DNA of 21,064 nucleotides, from the IMG/VR virus record IMGVR_UViG_3300032288_006024, positions 1 through 21,064 of that record; one strand, given 5' to 3'. Below are positions 12,723-20,068 of this stretch, piece after piece; position 1 is the stretch's first letter, and each line of letters opens with the position of its first letter. A program made the translations under genes and the position numbers. The stretch comes from a virus. Below the pieces are notes generated by a model. That model was not told where the DNA came from. It saw nothing but the letters and a program-made list of their open reading frames with translations, and searched no databases.

Positions 12723-13250
12723 ATGTTAAACTCAAGGCCAAGCAACACTAAATACCACGGCGGAAACTTCATTCCGACGAACAAAGACAAAGTGATCAAG
12801 CTGAACTCGCAGGGCGGAGTCTATTATAGAAGCTCTTGGGAAAAGAAGATAATGGTGTGGCTTGACCTAAAGCCGGAAATATTCCAATGGGGAGCGGAAT
12901 GCCTCGAGATTCCTTATCAGATGACGCACTTCGAGAACGGAGACTCTAGGATAAAGGCACACAGATACTATCCAGACTTCTTCTACAGAATGAGAGGCAC
13001 AGATGGCGTCTTGAAAGAAGTGGTGGTCGAGGTAAAGCCGATGAAGGAATATAAGATGGTCATAGCGCTGACCGAAGGAAAGCTCGAAGTTCCTGAAAAG
13101 GGAATGAAGAAGCTGAAGAGCTTCGAATATGACCTGAAGATGGCCTACAAGAACAAGCAGAAATGGGAGACCATGATAAACTGGTGCAACAAGAAAGGCT
13201 TCGAGTTCATAATAATAACCGAAGAGAACCTGAAGAGGTTCAGCGTTTGA
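12723..13250 (+). CDS. Head-completion nuclease, T4 gp4-like
   Basis: 175 aa. T4 gp4 acts in head completion and belongs to the phage head-completion endonuclease family. The match to gp4 is direct: YRSSWEKKIMVWLD (T4 YRSNWEKFFFEWLD), PEIFQWGAE (T4 PEIIAWGSE), EIPY, YYPDFFYRM (T4 YFMDIWMKD) and VVEVKPMKE (T4 FIEIKPKKE). The PD-(D/E)XK-like catalytic residues Glu40, Asp85 and Glu103-x-Lys105 are visible. The start at 12723 (MLNSRPSNTK) follows the palindromic late motif; the longer open frame would read back through the divergent gene. Its last 11 bases overlap the end of the convergent membrane-protein gene. Confidence 0.9.
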   Translation: MLNSRPSNTKYHGGNFIPTNKDKVIKLNSQGGVYYRSSWEKKIMVWLDLKPEIFQWGAECLEIPYQMTHFENGDSRIKAHRYYPDFFYRMRGTDGVLKEVVVEVKPMKEYKMVIALTEGKLEVPEKGMKKLKSFEYDLKMAYKNKQKWETMINWCNKKGFEFIIITEENLKRFSV

Positions 13251-13584
13251 ACTTCAGCATCAATATGGTGATATACGCGACGATGTTCATGAATGGAAGA
13301 ACCTTTATATAAAATCTGTAAGTCGAATCACTCGCGTGATAAAATACGAACTTCAAAAGGTTGATGACCATTATCATCATGAATAGACCGCTGAAGCTTG
13401 AAAAAAGTCCTATCAGCGGCCATAATATAGACAGAAGCTTGGATAGGTAGAAAAGTATGTCTATCTTCTTTATAGACTCTACTTCCTTTTTCTTGAATAT
13501 CAGATCGAGCCTATTTCTGTTGAAAACATGATATATCTCCGTGAATATGAACGCGAATATCATCGCGTAGAATCCTGAAATCAT
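13240..13584 (-). CDS. Small integral membrane protein
   Basis: 114 aa with about four hydrophobic segments (residues about 3-17, 42-62, 64-80, 93-110) and short basic loops (RNRNRLD, KKKEVESIKK). No signal peptidase site or family motif is recognised. Its ATG overlaps the upstream stop by four bases (ATGA), so it is translationally coupled. Possibilities include an inner-membrane protein acting in lysis or superinfection exclusion, but nothing in the sequence decides this. Confidence 0.65.
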   Translation of the reverse strand: MISGFYAMIFAFIFTEIYHVFNRNRLDLIFKKKEVESIKKIDILFYLSKLLSILWPLIGLFSSFSGLFMMIMVINLLKFVFYHASDSTYRFYIKVLPFMNIVAYITILMLKFKR

Positions 13585-13883
13585 ATGTCTTTTATCGTTA
13601 TTTCTTCCATACCCATCAGGTTGTTCATCTGATATTGAGTAAGCCTTATGGATCCGTCTTTGAGGACGATGTCGAAAAGCGAGTCTTCTATATATGCCTC
13701 GATTCCCTCTCCGACTATCCGATCATACTCATTCGGTATGGATTCATCAGGCTTCCTGCTATCGTAGATAGCCTGTATGTATCTTTCTCTCTCTTTTAAA
13801 TCTATGTGCATGGAACATCCGTCTGGCCTTGTTCCCCAGCCTCTCTCCGATTCTTCCCAAATCTGCAAAATAACCTTGTTCAT
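13581..13883 (-). CDS. Conserved-looking small protein (WGTRPDGCS motif)
   Basis: 100 aa. The start MNKVILQIWEES at 13883 was chosen because the longer frame runs through an AT-rich promoter region and a hairpin. The N-terminal IWEESERGWGTRPDGCSMHI followed by VGEGIEAYIEDS looks like a conserved motif block, and I have the impression of seeing this pattern in other phage or Bacteroidota proteins of unknown function, but cannot name the family. It is the first gene of a two-gene operon with the membrane protein. A TATATTTG (13921-13914) upstream fits the Bacteroidota -7 element, without a clear -33. Confidence 0.65.
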   Translation of the reverse strand: MNKVILQIWEESERGWGTRPDGCSMHIDLKERERYIQAIYDSRKPDESIPNEYDRIVGEGIEAYIEDSLFDIVLKDGSIRLTQYQMNNLMGMEEITIKDI

Positions 13884-13913
13884 AACATCTAAAATAGTTA
13901 TAGATTCTATTAT

Positions 13914-13921
13914 CAAATATA
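13914..13921 (-). promoter_or_regulatory. Possible Bacteroidota -7 element (TATATTTG)
   Basis: TATATTTG on the minus strand fits TAnnTTTG, 31 bases before the ATG at 13883. No TTTG is found at the expected -33 spacing, so this is a weak call. Confidence 0.3.
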
Positions 13922-13952
13922 TGAAAAGTTTATTATAATAAAAAATTGAAAT

Positions 13953-13993
13953 TTTTCGACATGGCCCCCTGTTTTTTAGGGCCATGTCGGAAA
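13953..13993. other. Long hairpin in a divergent intergenic region
   Basis: Perfect 11-bp stem CGACATGGCCC (13957-13967)/GGGCCATGTCG (13979-13989), extended by a G-U and three A-T pairs, with an 11-nt loop CCTGTTTTTTA. It lies between divergent genes, where terminators are not expected, and no U-run follows directly on either strand. It could be an operator, an insulating terminator, or a processed-RNA element. Confidence 0.55.
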
Positions 13994-14038
13994 CAAAGAC
14001 GCTTTTTTTAATAAATAATAAAAAAAAATAAACACATC

Positions 14039-15112
14039 ATGCAAAAATTAGAGTATATTTGGCTGGATGGCGCAAAACCGCAGCAGATCCGAACAAAGAC
14101 GAAGATAGTAAATCTCAAGCACGTCGAAGGAGAAACAAGCATTTTAGAATCATATAGAAACGGAAAGAGGAAAGCCCCGATATGGAACTTCGACGGATCT
14201 TCCACATATCAAGCAGAGACTTCGAAGTCAGAGCTTATTTTGGTTCCAAAAAACTACTTCATGAATCCATTCGCGTCGAATTCCATCTTGGTGCTTTGCG
14301 AGGTATACAACACGGACGGAACGCCTCATTCAACCAACACCAGGGCAAATATGATAGAATCTCTGGAAAGATACGACGACGAGACGATGTATGGATGGGA
14401 GCAAGAATATTTCATCTTCGACAACAAGACGAATAAGCCATTAGGGTGGCCAGCAGAAGGCGAGCCGAGAGCGCAAGGCGAATACTACTGCGCAGTAGGA
14501 GCAAACAACGTCGCGGGAAGGGATTTCGTAGAAGCACATGCCGACCTCTGCATCAAGGCTGGAATCTCCATCTCCGGAACGAACGCGGAAGTGGCGCTCG
14601 GACAATGGGAATATCAAGTAGGCACCGTCACCGCAGAAGAAGGAGCTGACCAGCTCTGGATATCGAGATACATACTGCACAGGCTGAGCGAAGAGTTTGG
14701 ATACAGGATAGAGCTAGACCCTAAGCCTTTCAAAGGAAACGACTGGAACGGATCCGGAATGCACGTCAACTTCTCTACTAAGACAATCAGAGAAGACAAG
14801 GCGAACAAGAAGGAAATCGCGATAGAAATGTGCAAGAAGCTCGAAAAGACTCATGCCGAACACATAGCTGTATACGGAGAAAACAACGAGGCTAGGCTGA
14901 CAGGGGCCAACGAGACGTCATCCATCAAAGACTTTGGATGGGGAATCGGAGACAGGACAAAGTCCATCAGGATTCCTTCTACGATAAACGATCCTCACGC
15001 GATCGGGTATATCGAGGACAGGAGGCCAGCATCGAACGGCGATCCTTATCTGATCGTAGACAGGATGGTAAGGACAATACTTCAAGACGAAGAGGTATTC
15101 GAAGAAAGATAA
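14039..15112 (+). CDS. glnII: Glutamine synthetase, class II (GSII)
   Basis: 357 aa, full length for the eukaryote-type class. It makes glutamine from glutamate, ammonia and ATP. All the class signatures are intact: the beta-grasp motif NFDGSSTYQA (50-59), GWEQEYFIF with metal ligands Glu121 and Glu123, QGEYYCAVGANNVAGRD (146-162), NAEVALGQWEYQVG with Glu184 and Glu191, DPKPFKGNDWNGSGMHVNFSTK with His242, the Arg306 region IGDRTKSIRIP, and YIEDRRPASNGDPYL with Glu326. It should be active. No late motif precedes it; an AT-rich TTAATAAATAATAAA stretch does. It is followed by a strong terminator. In a phage this is an auxiliary metabolic gene, probably feeding purine, CTP and amino-sugar synthesis. 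Its origin is probably a Bacteroidota host. Confidence 0.95.
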   Translation: MQKLEYIWLDGAKPQQIRTKTKIVNLKHVEGETSILESYRNGKRKAPIWNFDGSSTYQAETSKSELILVPKNYFMNPFASNSILVLCEVYNTDGTPHSTNTRANMIESLERYDDETMYGWEQEYFIFDNKTNKPLGWPAEGEPRAQGEYYCAVGANNVAGRDFVEAHADLCIKAGISISGTNAEVALGQWEYQVGTVTAEEGADQLWISRYILHRLSEEFGYRIELDPKPFKGNDWNGSGMHVNFSTKTIREDKANKKEIAIEMCKKLEKTHAEHIAVYGENNEARLTGANETSSIKDFGWGIGDRTKSIRIPSTINDPHAIGYIEDRRPASNGDPYLIVDRMVRTILQDEEVFEER

Positions 15113-15115
15113 TCA

Positions 15116-15142
15116 AAAAACCCGCTCATTGAGCGGGTTTTT
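15116..15142. terminator. Bidirectional terminator, glutamine synthetase / sigma
   Basis: Perfect stem AAAAACCCGCTC/GAGCGGGTTTTT with an ATT loop, T-runs both ways, between convergent genes. Confidence 0.92.
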
Positions 15143-15158
15143 CATATTAGTCGATTTG

Positions 15159-15524
15159 CTACAATGAGTGAAGTCCCATTCCGTCGTTTGATCCTTCGAT
15201 AGAGATAAGCCTTATCTGATGTTCGTTATCGCCTTTCTTCTTATATAGGTCGTTATATCCTTTGGCGATTCCTCTCTTGAAGATCTCGGTGAAGTAAGCG
15301 AAGGCGTTTACCGACTTTTCTTCGTTGAAGTTGTACCAGTTCTGAAATACATAAAGGAGCCCGCTTTGGTAGCAGTCCATCTTGTCGTCGTTCGACCAGT
15401 ATCTCATTTTCTTGATTGTTTTCTTTGCCAGAAGCTCTAGCATCTTTTGCGCGGGCCTTGTAAGTCTTCCCTGTGCCTTGCTGACTACTAATTCGATATA
15501 AAGTTCTCTATTGTTTAAATACAT
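15159..15524 (-). CDS. Late-transcription sigma factor, T4 gp55-like
   Basis: 121 aa. gp55 of T4 is a minimal sigma factor that joins host RNA polymerase and recognises only the -10-like late promoter. The visible match is YLNNRELYIELVV near the start (T4 YVNNKELLQAII), the helix DDKMDCYQSGLLYVFQNWYNF (T4 KQEMIADGIEASIKGLHNF), and EKSVNAFAYFTEIFKRGIAKGY (T4 [22 protein letters not shown]), the region-2 core. It is shorter than the 185-aa T4 protein. The last residues GMGLHSL could be a clamp-binding tail like the hydrophobic C-terminus of gp55, though this is uncertain. ATG 15524 was preferred to the TTG just upstream. No late motif precedes it, which fits a middle gene that turns on late ones. 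Confidence 0.82.
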   Translation of the reverse strand: MYLNNRELYIELVVSKAQGRLTRPAQKMLELLAKKTIKKMRYWSNDDKMDCYQSGLLYVFQNWYNFNEEKSVNAFAYFTEIFKRGIAKGYNDLYKKKGDNEHQIRLISIEGSNDGMGLHSL

Positions 15525-15608
15525 CAATAAGCATTTATTTTTTTAATCCATTCGGATTTTTAATGCTTTCATGTTATAGGATTGCCTCATGAAAAAGTTT
15601 AAAAACAA

Positions 15609-15634
15609 AAAAATCCCCAATGAAGGGGATTTTT
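15609..15634 (-). terminator. Terminator after the 427-aa gene
   Basis: AAAAATCCCC/GGGGATTTTT stem with a 6-nt loop, followed on the minus strand by TTTTTTTGTTTTT. The remaining bases up to the sigma start hold no gene. Confidence 0.85.
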
Positions 15635-15650
15635 AAAAATATCGATAGAA

Positions 15651-16934
15651 TTATAGCTTCATTCTTTCTTTATATTGCAATTCTTTAACTCCGCTAAGTT
15701 CCGCGTCTAAAACAGTCTTTCTTTTCTCTAGGTTTTTAAGAGCCGTTGTCAATACTTCAGATTCTCCGATCATCTTCATAGATCCTTTAAGCTTTTCGAT
15801 GTTGAAATTAACGTCTTCCAATTTAAGGGTCACTTCTCTTTCTTTGTCTTCCAATTTTCTCTTAACGACCAATTCTTTTCCTAATTTGTTTTCGAAGAAG
15901 TAAGTCAAGTCATAGTTAAGCTCGTTTCTTACCTCGTTTACCAATTCCAAAGCAGATTCGTATTTGAAGAATGAGTTACCATATCTCTCGTCGCATCTGT
16001 ATAGGAAAGTTGCTTTCTTGTAGTTGAACGCGAAGCATTCTAAATATGGGTTGATCAAGTTGTTTACTCTTTTAACCACATCCAATTCTACGAATTTGTC
16101 AAGGTTCTTAGAGACCTCCAATAAGATTGGGTAGAAGTTCTTGTTAACGATAGGAACGATAGGAGAGTTGAAAAGGCTTTCCAATGTAGTCTCTGCGTTC
16201 ATCTCATCGTCGTTGATATACACTTTTCCTTTTTTGGCTACAGAAAGGCCGATAGTAAGATATTCAGATATTCTGAAGTTCACTCTGTCTTCTGTGACAG
16301 AAGCATATTTCATTGCGGTCTCAAGCATTCTCAAAGACCTCAAAGACTCTTCGTCCTTTACGTGGTTCTCGACCAATGTCTTTTCGACTACGTTTTCGCT
16401 TAAAAGAAACCAAGAATCTCTGACTAAAGCGATGTGGCCATCTTCTACGGATTCCACGATAGTGAAGATAGACTCTCCTTTTCCTCCGCTAAGAAGGTTT
16501 GTTCTTTGCTCAGGCGATTTCGTAAGGTTGTGTACGAACAATTTGATTTCAGGAACCCAGTCGTATACAGCAAGCTCGTTAAGAACTTTAGACATCCTGT
16601 CTTGATCTGTCTCGAGGTTGATAGTCTGCAAAAGCACGTTGATAGGCTGCCTATAAAGCTCGCCGCCATTCTTAGTGTTAAGAACGTTGTATAGGTTCTT
16701 AAGCTCATACAGAAGCTCATGCTTCTTCATGTCGTCATTCAAACCCTCCAAAAGGCCCTTTACGCTTTTATCATACGTATATGGCTTTAGCCTTTCGTTC
16801 AATGATTTAACGATGGCCTTCTCAGAAGCTTCGTTGCAAGCGTTCATATGTCCCTCAACTATTACAGAAATCTCTTCTTGATCGAGAGCGAGATTCTTTT
16901 TAAAGTTGAACAATTCAAGTTTAAGATTCTTCAT
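15651..16934 (-). CDS. Unknown 427-aa protein, probably abundant
   Basis: 427 aa, soluble, mostly helical with a mixed middle. The C-terminal 90 residues (ELVVKRKLEDKEREVTLKLEDVNFNIEKL onward) are charged and heptad-like, probably a coiled coil. No recognised motif. Codon use (Ile ATC, Val GTT, Leu TTG/CTT, few ATA) matches the capsid and scaffold genes and differs from nearby genes such as the gp15-like one, so strong expression is likely. The late motif TTAATATATA lies 31 bases upstream and a strong terminator follows, so it is a single-gene late transcript. A structural or internal head protein is a reasonable guess. Confidence 0.75.
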   Translation of the reverse strand: MKNLKLELFNFKKNLALDQEEISVIVEGHMNACNEASEKAIVKSLNERLKPYTYDKSVKGLLEGLNDDMKKHELLYELKNLYNVLNTKNGGELYRQPINVLLQTINLETDQDRMSKVLNELAVYDWVPEIKLFVHNLTKSPEQRTNLLSGGKGESIFTIVESVEDGHIALVRDSWFLLSENVVEKTLVENHVKDEESLRSLRMLETAMKYASVTEDRVNFRISEYLTIGLSVAKKGKVYINDDEMNAETTLESLFNSPIVPIVNKNFYPILLEVSKNLDKFVELDVVKRVNNLINPYLECFAFNYKKATFLYRCDERYGNSFFKYESALELVNEVRNELNYDLTYFFENKLGKELVVKRKLEDKEREVTLKLEDVNFNIEKLKGSMKMIGESEVLTTALKNLEKRKTVLDAELSGVKELQYKERMKL

Positions 16935-16964
16935 ATTTTTGATAATTTTTTTTATGTTATAGAG

Positions 16965-16974
16965 TATATATTAA
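16965..16974 (-). promoter_or_regulatory. Late-promoter-like motif TTAATATATA (427-aa gene)
   Basis: Exact TTAATATATA on the minus strand followed by CTCTATAAC, 31 bases before the ATG at 16934. Confidence 0.6.
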
Positions 16975-17000
16975 CTACAAAAAGCCGTTTTTTTCTATTT

Positions 17001-18044
17001 TCACTGACCTGGTGGCCTTGGATTTAGGTTCTGCTGCGCAACGACCGGATCGGTGGAGCTTCCCCCAGCCCTCTCTCTTGCCCTAAGTATGTTGTTGAAC
17101 CATCTAGTCCTTTTCGGCGCGATAGAGTATTTGTCGTCCGCGAAGGTCCCCTGTAAATCGGACGCGTTGGCGTTTGACCCAGTATTGTAGAACTTTCCTT
17201 TCTGGCCATATCCTGGAAGAGGGTTCTTCGGATTGAAAGGACCGCTTATCCAAGGCGGATTTCCGGCCGCGCCCGGAGACCTTGCTCCCCCGTCAAAGAT
17301 GGCCCCGCCTGCCGACTCTTGGAAATAATCAGAAATTCCGCCGGTAAGAACGAATCCGTTTCCGTCTTTCATCCCAGAGCCATAGTCTCTTTCGTATCCT
17401 GCGGCGACTGCCCTGTCCCTCCTGAAGGCAGGATAGTATGTCTCGACAGTGAAGGAGCATTTCAGCTTGATGTTGTTGTCGCTGGTAAGGTTCTTTTCCC
17501 TGCTCATCTCTATGCTGTTCGAATCAGGCATGAGCATGATCGCGTCTATGTTCATGAAGTTGTGCTCGAAATACATGAACTTGTAGATCCAGAGCGTGTC
17601 CAATATGGCCTGGCTGCATTTGAAAGTATCTATCTCGCTAGAAAGCGTTATTTCCAAATCATAATTTACCGTGATCGGAACCGCCCTTACCTTAGAAAGA
17701 ATCTTTCTTATCTCAATCTCGTTCTCCACCACCATCCTAAGCCAGACGTTAGGATTGGCGAATTCGTCAGACTTGATGTTGAAGCCAGTCATGGTCAGAT
17801 GCCCTCTCGGTATTATATCGGTATTGAGCTCTATGAACCTGTTCTCGGAAACGATGTCGTCAGAGAAAGAGTCCAGCAGGAACCTCTCGTCGCCGGTAAG
17901 CGAGTAGTATATGGGAACCTGCACGAACACGTCGCCTGACGTGAATCGGTTGGTCCACTTTATCTGTCCTTCGAGAGTATCCAGAACGCATACGGTCAGG
18001 TCCCTGAAAAAGACGTCTTCGAAATTAAACTTGTCTCCAATCAT
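17001..18044 (-). CDS. Tail sheath stabiliser/completion protein, gp15-like
   Basis: 347 aa. The order of features resembles T4 gp15: the early FTSGDVFVQVPIYYSLTGDERFLL (T4 LESGDKFIRVPITYASKEHFMM), IIPRGHLTMTGF (T4 ILPRINLHLVDF), VPITVNYDLEITLSSEIDTFKCSQAILDTLW (T4 SPIKMIYELSIFTRYEDDMFQIVEQIL) and FTVETYYP before the tail. gp15 caps the contractile sheath end at the neck. The last about 110 residues are glycine, proline and asparagine rich, ending PRPPGQ, as gp15 also ends in a proline-rich tail. The late motif stops only five bases before the ATG. Similarity is distant, so the neck/tail-terminator role is likely but the exact gene assignment is less sure. Confidence 0.68.
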   Translation of the reverse strand: MIGDKFNFEDVFFRDLTVCVLDTLEGQIKWTNRFTSGDVFVQVPIYYSLTGDERFLLDSFSDDIVSENRFIELNTDIIPRGHLTMTGFNIKSDEFANPNVWLRMVVENEIEIRKILSKVRAVPITVNYDLEITLSSEIDTFKCSQAILDTLWIYKFMYFEHNFMNIDAIMLMPDSNSIEMSREKNLTSDNNIKLKCSFTVETYYPAFRRDRAVAAGYERDYGSGMKDGNGFVLTGGISDYFQESAGGAIFDGGARSPGAAGNPPWISGPFNPKNPLPGYGQKGKFYNTGSNANASDLQGTFADDKYSIAPKRTRWFNNILRARERAGGSSTDPVVAQQNLNPRPPGQ

Positions 18045-18049
18045 ACCGT

Positions 18050-18059
18050 TATATATTAA
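18050..18059 (-). promoter_or_regulatory. Late-promoter-like motif TTAATATATA (gp15-like gene)
   Basis: Exact TTAATATATA on the minus strand, ending five bases before the ATG at 18044, as for the NFACT-R gene. Confidence 0.55.
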
Positions 18060-18089
18060 ATAAACTTTCTTTCTGCTAGCGCATATATC

Positions 18090-19064
18090 ATGTGTAAACT
18101 AATAGATATGTCAGCAAACAAATTGTTGCTTTGGGAAAAGTGGAGACCAAAGAAAATAGAAGATATAATACTTCCGCCGAGAATAAAGAGGCAATTCGAG
18201 AACGGCATAAACCAGCACTACATATTCTACGGCCACTACGGAACCGGAAAGACTAGCCTGGCCAGGATACTGATAGGAAAATACAGCAAAGAGACGCCTT
18301 TTTTAGAGCTGAACTGCTCGATGGATACGTCGATAGACGTGCTTAGAGAAGAGATACAGAACTTCTGCAAGTTCACGCCGATGTTCGAATCTTCTTCCGA
18401 TATAAAATACGTGTTCCTCGACGAATTCGAAAGAGTATCCGCGCAGTTCCAGGACGCGTTCAAGGCATTTATAGAGAAATACAACAGCAGCGTGAGGTTC
18501 ATAATAACGACGAACCACATCAACAAGATATCAGACGGCCTGAAGTCGAGGATAAAGACCGTGAACTTCGACTGCGTCGACGCGGAAGAGGAGAAGCACC
18601 TGAAAGTAGAGCTCTACAGACGCATACAGAACGTCATTCTTCCGAAAGAAGAAAGAGAGATATCGAAAGACGTGCTGGCATCCATAATAAACAAGAAGTT
18701 TCCTGATTTCAGGAACATACTCGTCGAAGTACAGGACTTCCTGGAAACAGGAGAGACCGGCGGAGCGAGCAACGTTTCTGGCAAAGTAAAGGCCGACCTA
18801 TACGCCTTTCTATATGAAAGGAGCGACTATGAGAGCACATATCATTTCCTTATGTCGAACTTCGGCGCAGAAAAGATAGACTCGATGATAAAGCTATTGG
18901 GAAAGCCTTTCATAGACTGGTCTATAGAAAACGGGAAAAGCGTGGAAAGGCTCTTCGAATGCAACTACGTCATAGCGGAATACGCGAGCAAGCTAGAGAC
19001 CAATACAGATCCGATAGTTCTCGGAATGGCCATAATAGGAAAGTTCAGAGACATATTGAAATAA
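18090..19064 (+). CDS. Clamp-loader large subunit, T4 gp44-like AAA+ ATPase
   Basis: 324 aa. It opens and loads the sliding clamp for phage DNA replication, and the clamp also activates late transcription. KWRPKKIEDIILP (18-30) matches the T4 gp44 KYRPSTIDECILP. Walker A is GHYGTGKTS (48-56), Walker B is VFLDEFER (108-115), sensor 1 is IITTNHI and the arginine-finger motif is LKSRIK (Arg154). NKKFPDFRNILVEVQDF matches the T4 KKNFPDFRKTIGELDS segment. A second ATG at 18108 (MSANKLLLW) gives 318 aa, close to the 319 aa of T4 gp44, and may be the real start. No late motif in its direction is seen. The small subunit gp62 is not in this window. Confidence 0.9.
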   Translation: MCKLIDMSANKLLLWEKWRPKKIEDIILPPRIKRQFENGINQHYIFYGHYGTGKTSLARILIGKYSKETPFLELNCSMDTSIDVLREEIQNFCKFTPMFESSSDIKYVFLDEFERVSAQFQDAFKAFIEKYNSSVRFIITTNHINKISDGLKSRIKTVNFDCVDAEEEKHLKVELYRRIQNVILPKEEREISKDVLASIINKKFPDFRNILVEVQDFLETGETGGASNVSGKVKADLYAFLYERSDYESTYHFLMSNFGAEKIDSMIKLLGKPFIDWSIENGKSVERLFECNYVIAEYASKLETNTDPIVLGMAIIGKFRDILK

Positions 19065-19078
19065 AGGATATGTCAAAG

Positions 19079-19088
19079 TTAATATATA
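19079..19088 (+). promoter_or_regulatory. Late-promoter-like motif TTAATATATA (gp25)
   Basis: Exact TTAATATATA on the plus strand, ending four bases before the gp25 ATG and following the clamp-loader stop by 14 bases. It would let gp25 be expressed late, separately from the replication gene upstream. Confidence 0.55.
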
Positions 19089-19092
19089 GCAT

Positions 19093-19470
19093 ATGGCAAA
19101 CTTCAACTTCGCGGACTTCTATCTGGGATATCCAGGACACCCTAGATTCAGGGACAAGACTATCATCGAAGACGACGCGATAAGAGTTATCGTGCAAAAA
19201 TGGGAAATGATACTCTTCACGAACAAAGGAGAGCTTTTCTTCGATCCTGACTTCGGAGGAGACCTGACATACTATCTGCACCAGACCAGGCTTTCGGAAA
19301 AATCCATAGAAGACGAGCTAAGAACGCAGATAAGCAAGCATATACCTGAGCTAAACAATGTGCCCTATACGCTGTCTGTTTCTTTCTTCGAAGATCCGGA
19401 AAGATATCAGGAATATATGGAAGTTTTCTTCCAGATAAGAGATCTAGACGTATATCTAGTCGTTGCTTGA
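19093..19470 (+). CDS. Baseplate wedge protein, gp25/GPW-like
   Basis: 125 aa, close to the 132 aa of T4 gp25, a conserved part of the contractile-tail baseplate where sheath assembly starts. The family pattern is visible: the early DDAIRVIVQKWEMILFTNKGELFFDPDFGGDLTYYL (segment with the conserved G-E-x-x-x-x-P-x-F-G-x-x-L turn, here 54-68) and the following helix SEKSIEDELRTQISKHIPEL with the P-containing strand after it. The last 15 bases overlap the end of the convergent small gene. Late motif immediately upstream. Confidence 0.85.
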   Translation: MANFNFADFYLGYPGHPRFRDKTIIEDDAIRVIVQKWEMILFTNKGELFFDPDFGGDLTYYLHQTRLSEKSIEDELRTQISKHIPELNNVPYTLSVSFFEDPERYQEYMEVFFQIRDLDVYLVVA

Positions 19471-19668
19471 TCCATAGACTTCGCTGATGAAATCCAAATA
19501 GCTATAGATATTGCACTCCTTTATCTTTTTAGGAAGGTCTTTGAAGCCGACATCTGTCCATTCTTTGTTGAAAACCCACTTCATGTTCTTAGGTGCATTC
19601 TTCTTAGAACCGTATTTTCGGCGTATCGCATGTATGTATCTGAACTGCTGCTTTGATTTTGCAGGCAT
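19456..19668 (-). CDS. Small basic phage protein (MPAKSK type)
   Basis: 70 aa. It begins MPAKSKQQFRYIHAIRRKYGSKKNAP, resembling the small basic phage proteins that start MPAKSKAQQR (DUF3008-like). The C-terminal half (VGFKDLPKKIKECN...) has the DLPKKIK element also seen there. Function unknown; such proteins are commonly encoded near structural genes. The upstream gene ends 10 bases before its ATG, so the three minus genes from 20719 likely form one operon. Confidence 0.65.
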   Translation of the reverse strand: MPAKSKQQFRYIHAIRRKYGSKKNAPKNMKWVFNKEWTDVGFKDLPKKIKECNIYSYLDFISEVYGSSND

Positions 19669-19678
19669 GGCTATGTGT

Positions 19679-20059
19679 CTATTTTTTGATCCATTTGAAC
19701 TGAGGATATTTCGAGATCATCCTGTCCCAGAATCCTTGGCTGACGTCTTGGTCGACCACTATTGTATATCCGGGCCCAATCGTATTCGATAGCGCGTCCA
19801 TAACTCTCTTTGAGAAATCCGGCTCTCCTGAAGAATTGACAAGAGACTTTATGACTATATGGTCTCCTCCAAACTGAATCATCAATGCGATAAGAGGCTG
19901 CCTTGAATCTATCCTTGTTATAGGATTTCCTCCTTTGTCAAGTATCGAAGAAGCATAAAGCACGTTTCCTTTCATCTTTACATGAGAGAATATTTTAGAA
20001 ATCTCAGATATGACGTCTTCTATTATCCTGTATTTGTCGAATTCCAATATAAGCCTCAT
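19679..20059 (-). CDS. Unknown 126-aa protein
   Basis: Soluble alpha/beta protein. The N-terminal MRLILEFDKYRIIEDVISEISKIF looks like a strand-helix start. The C-terminal IVVDQDVSQGFWDRMISKYPQFKWIKK recalls the last helix and strand of GNAT acetyltransferases (the 'FW..M' element), but no acetyl-CoA loop is visible, so this is only a weak hint. The upstream isochorismatase-like gene ends nine bases before its start; it is probably translated from the same message. Confidence 0.6.
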   Translation of the reverse strand: MRLILEFDKYRIIEDVISEISKIFSHVKMKGNVLYASSILDKGGNPITRIDSRQPLIALMIQFGGDHIVIKSLVNSSGEPDFSKRVMDALSNTIGPGYTIVVDQDVSQGFWDRMISKYPQFKWIKK

Positions 20060-20068
20060 TTTCTTTTT

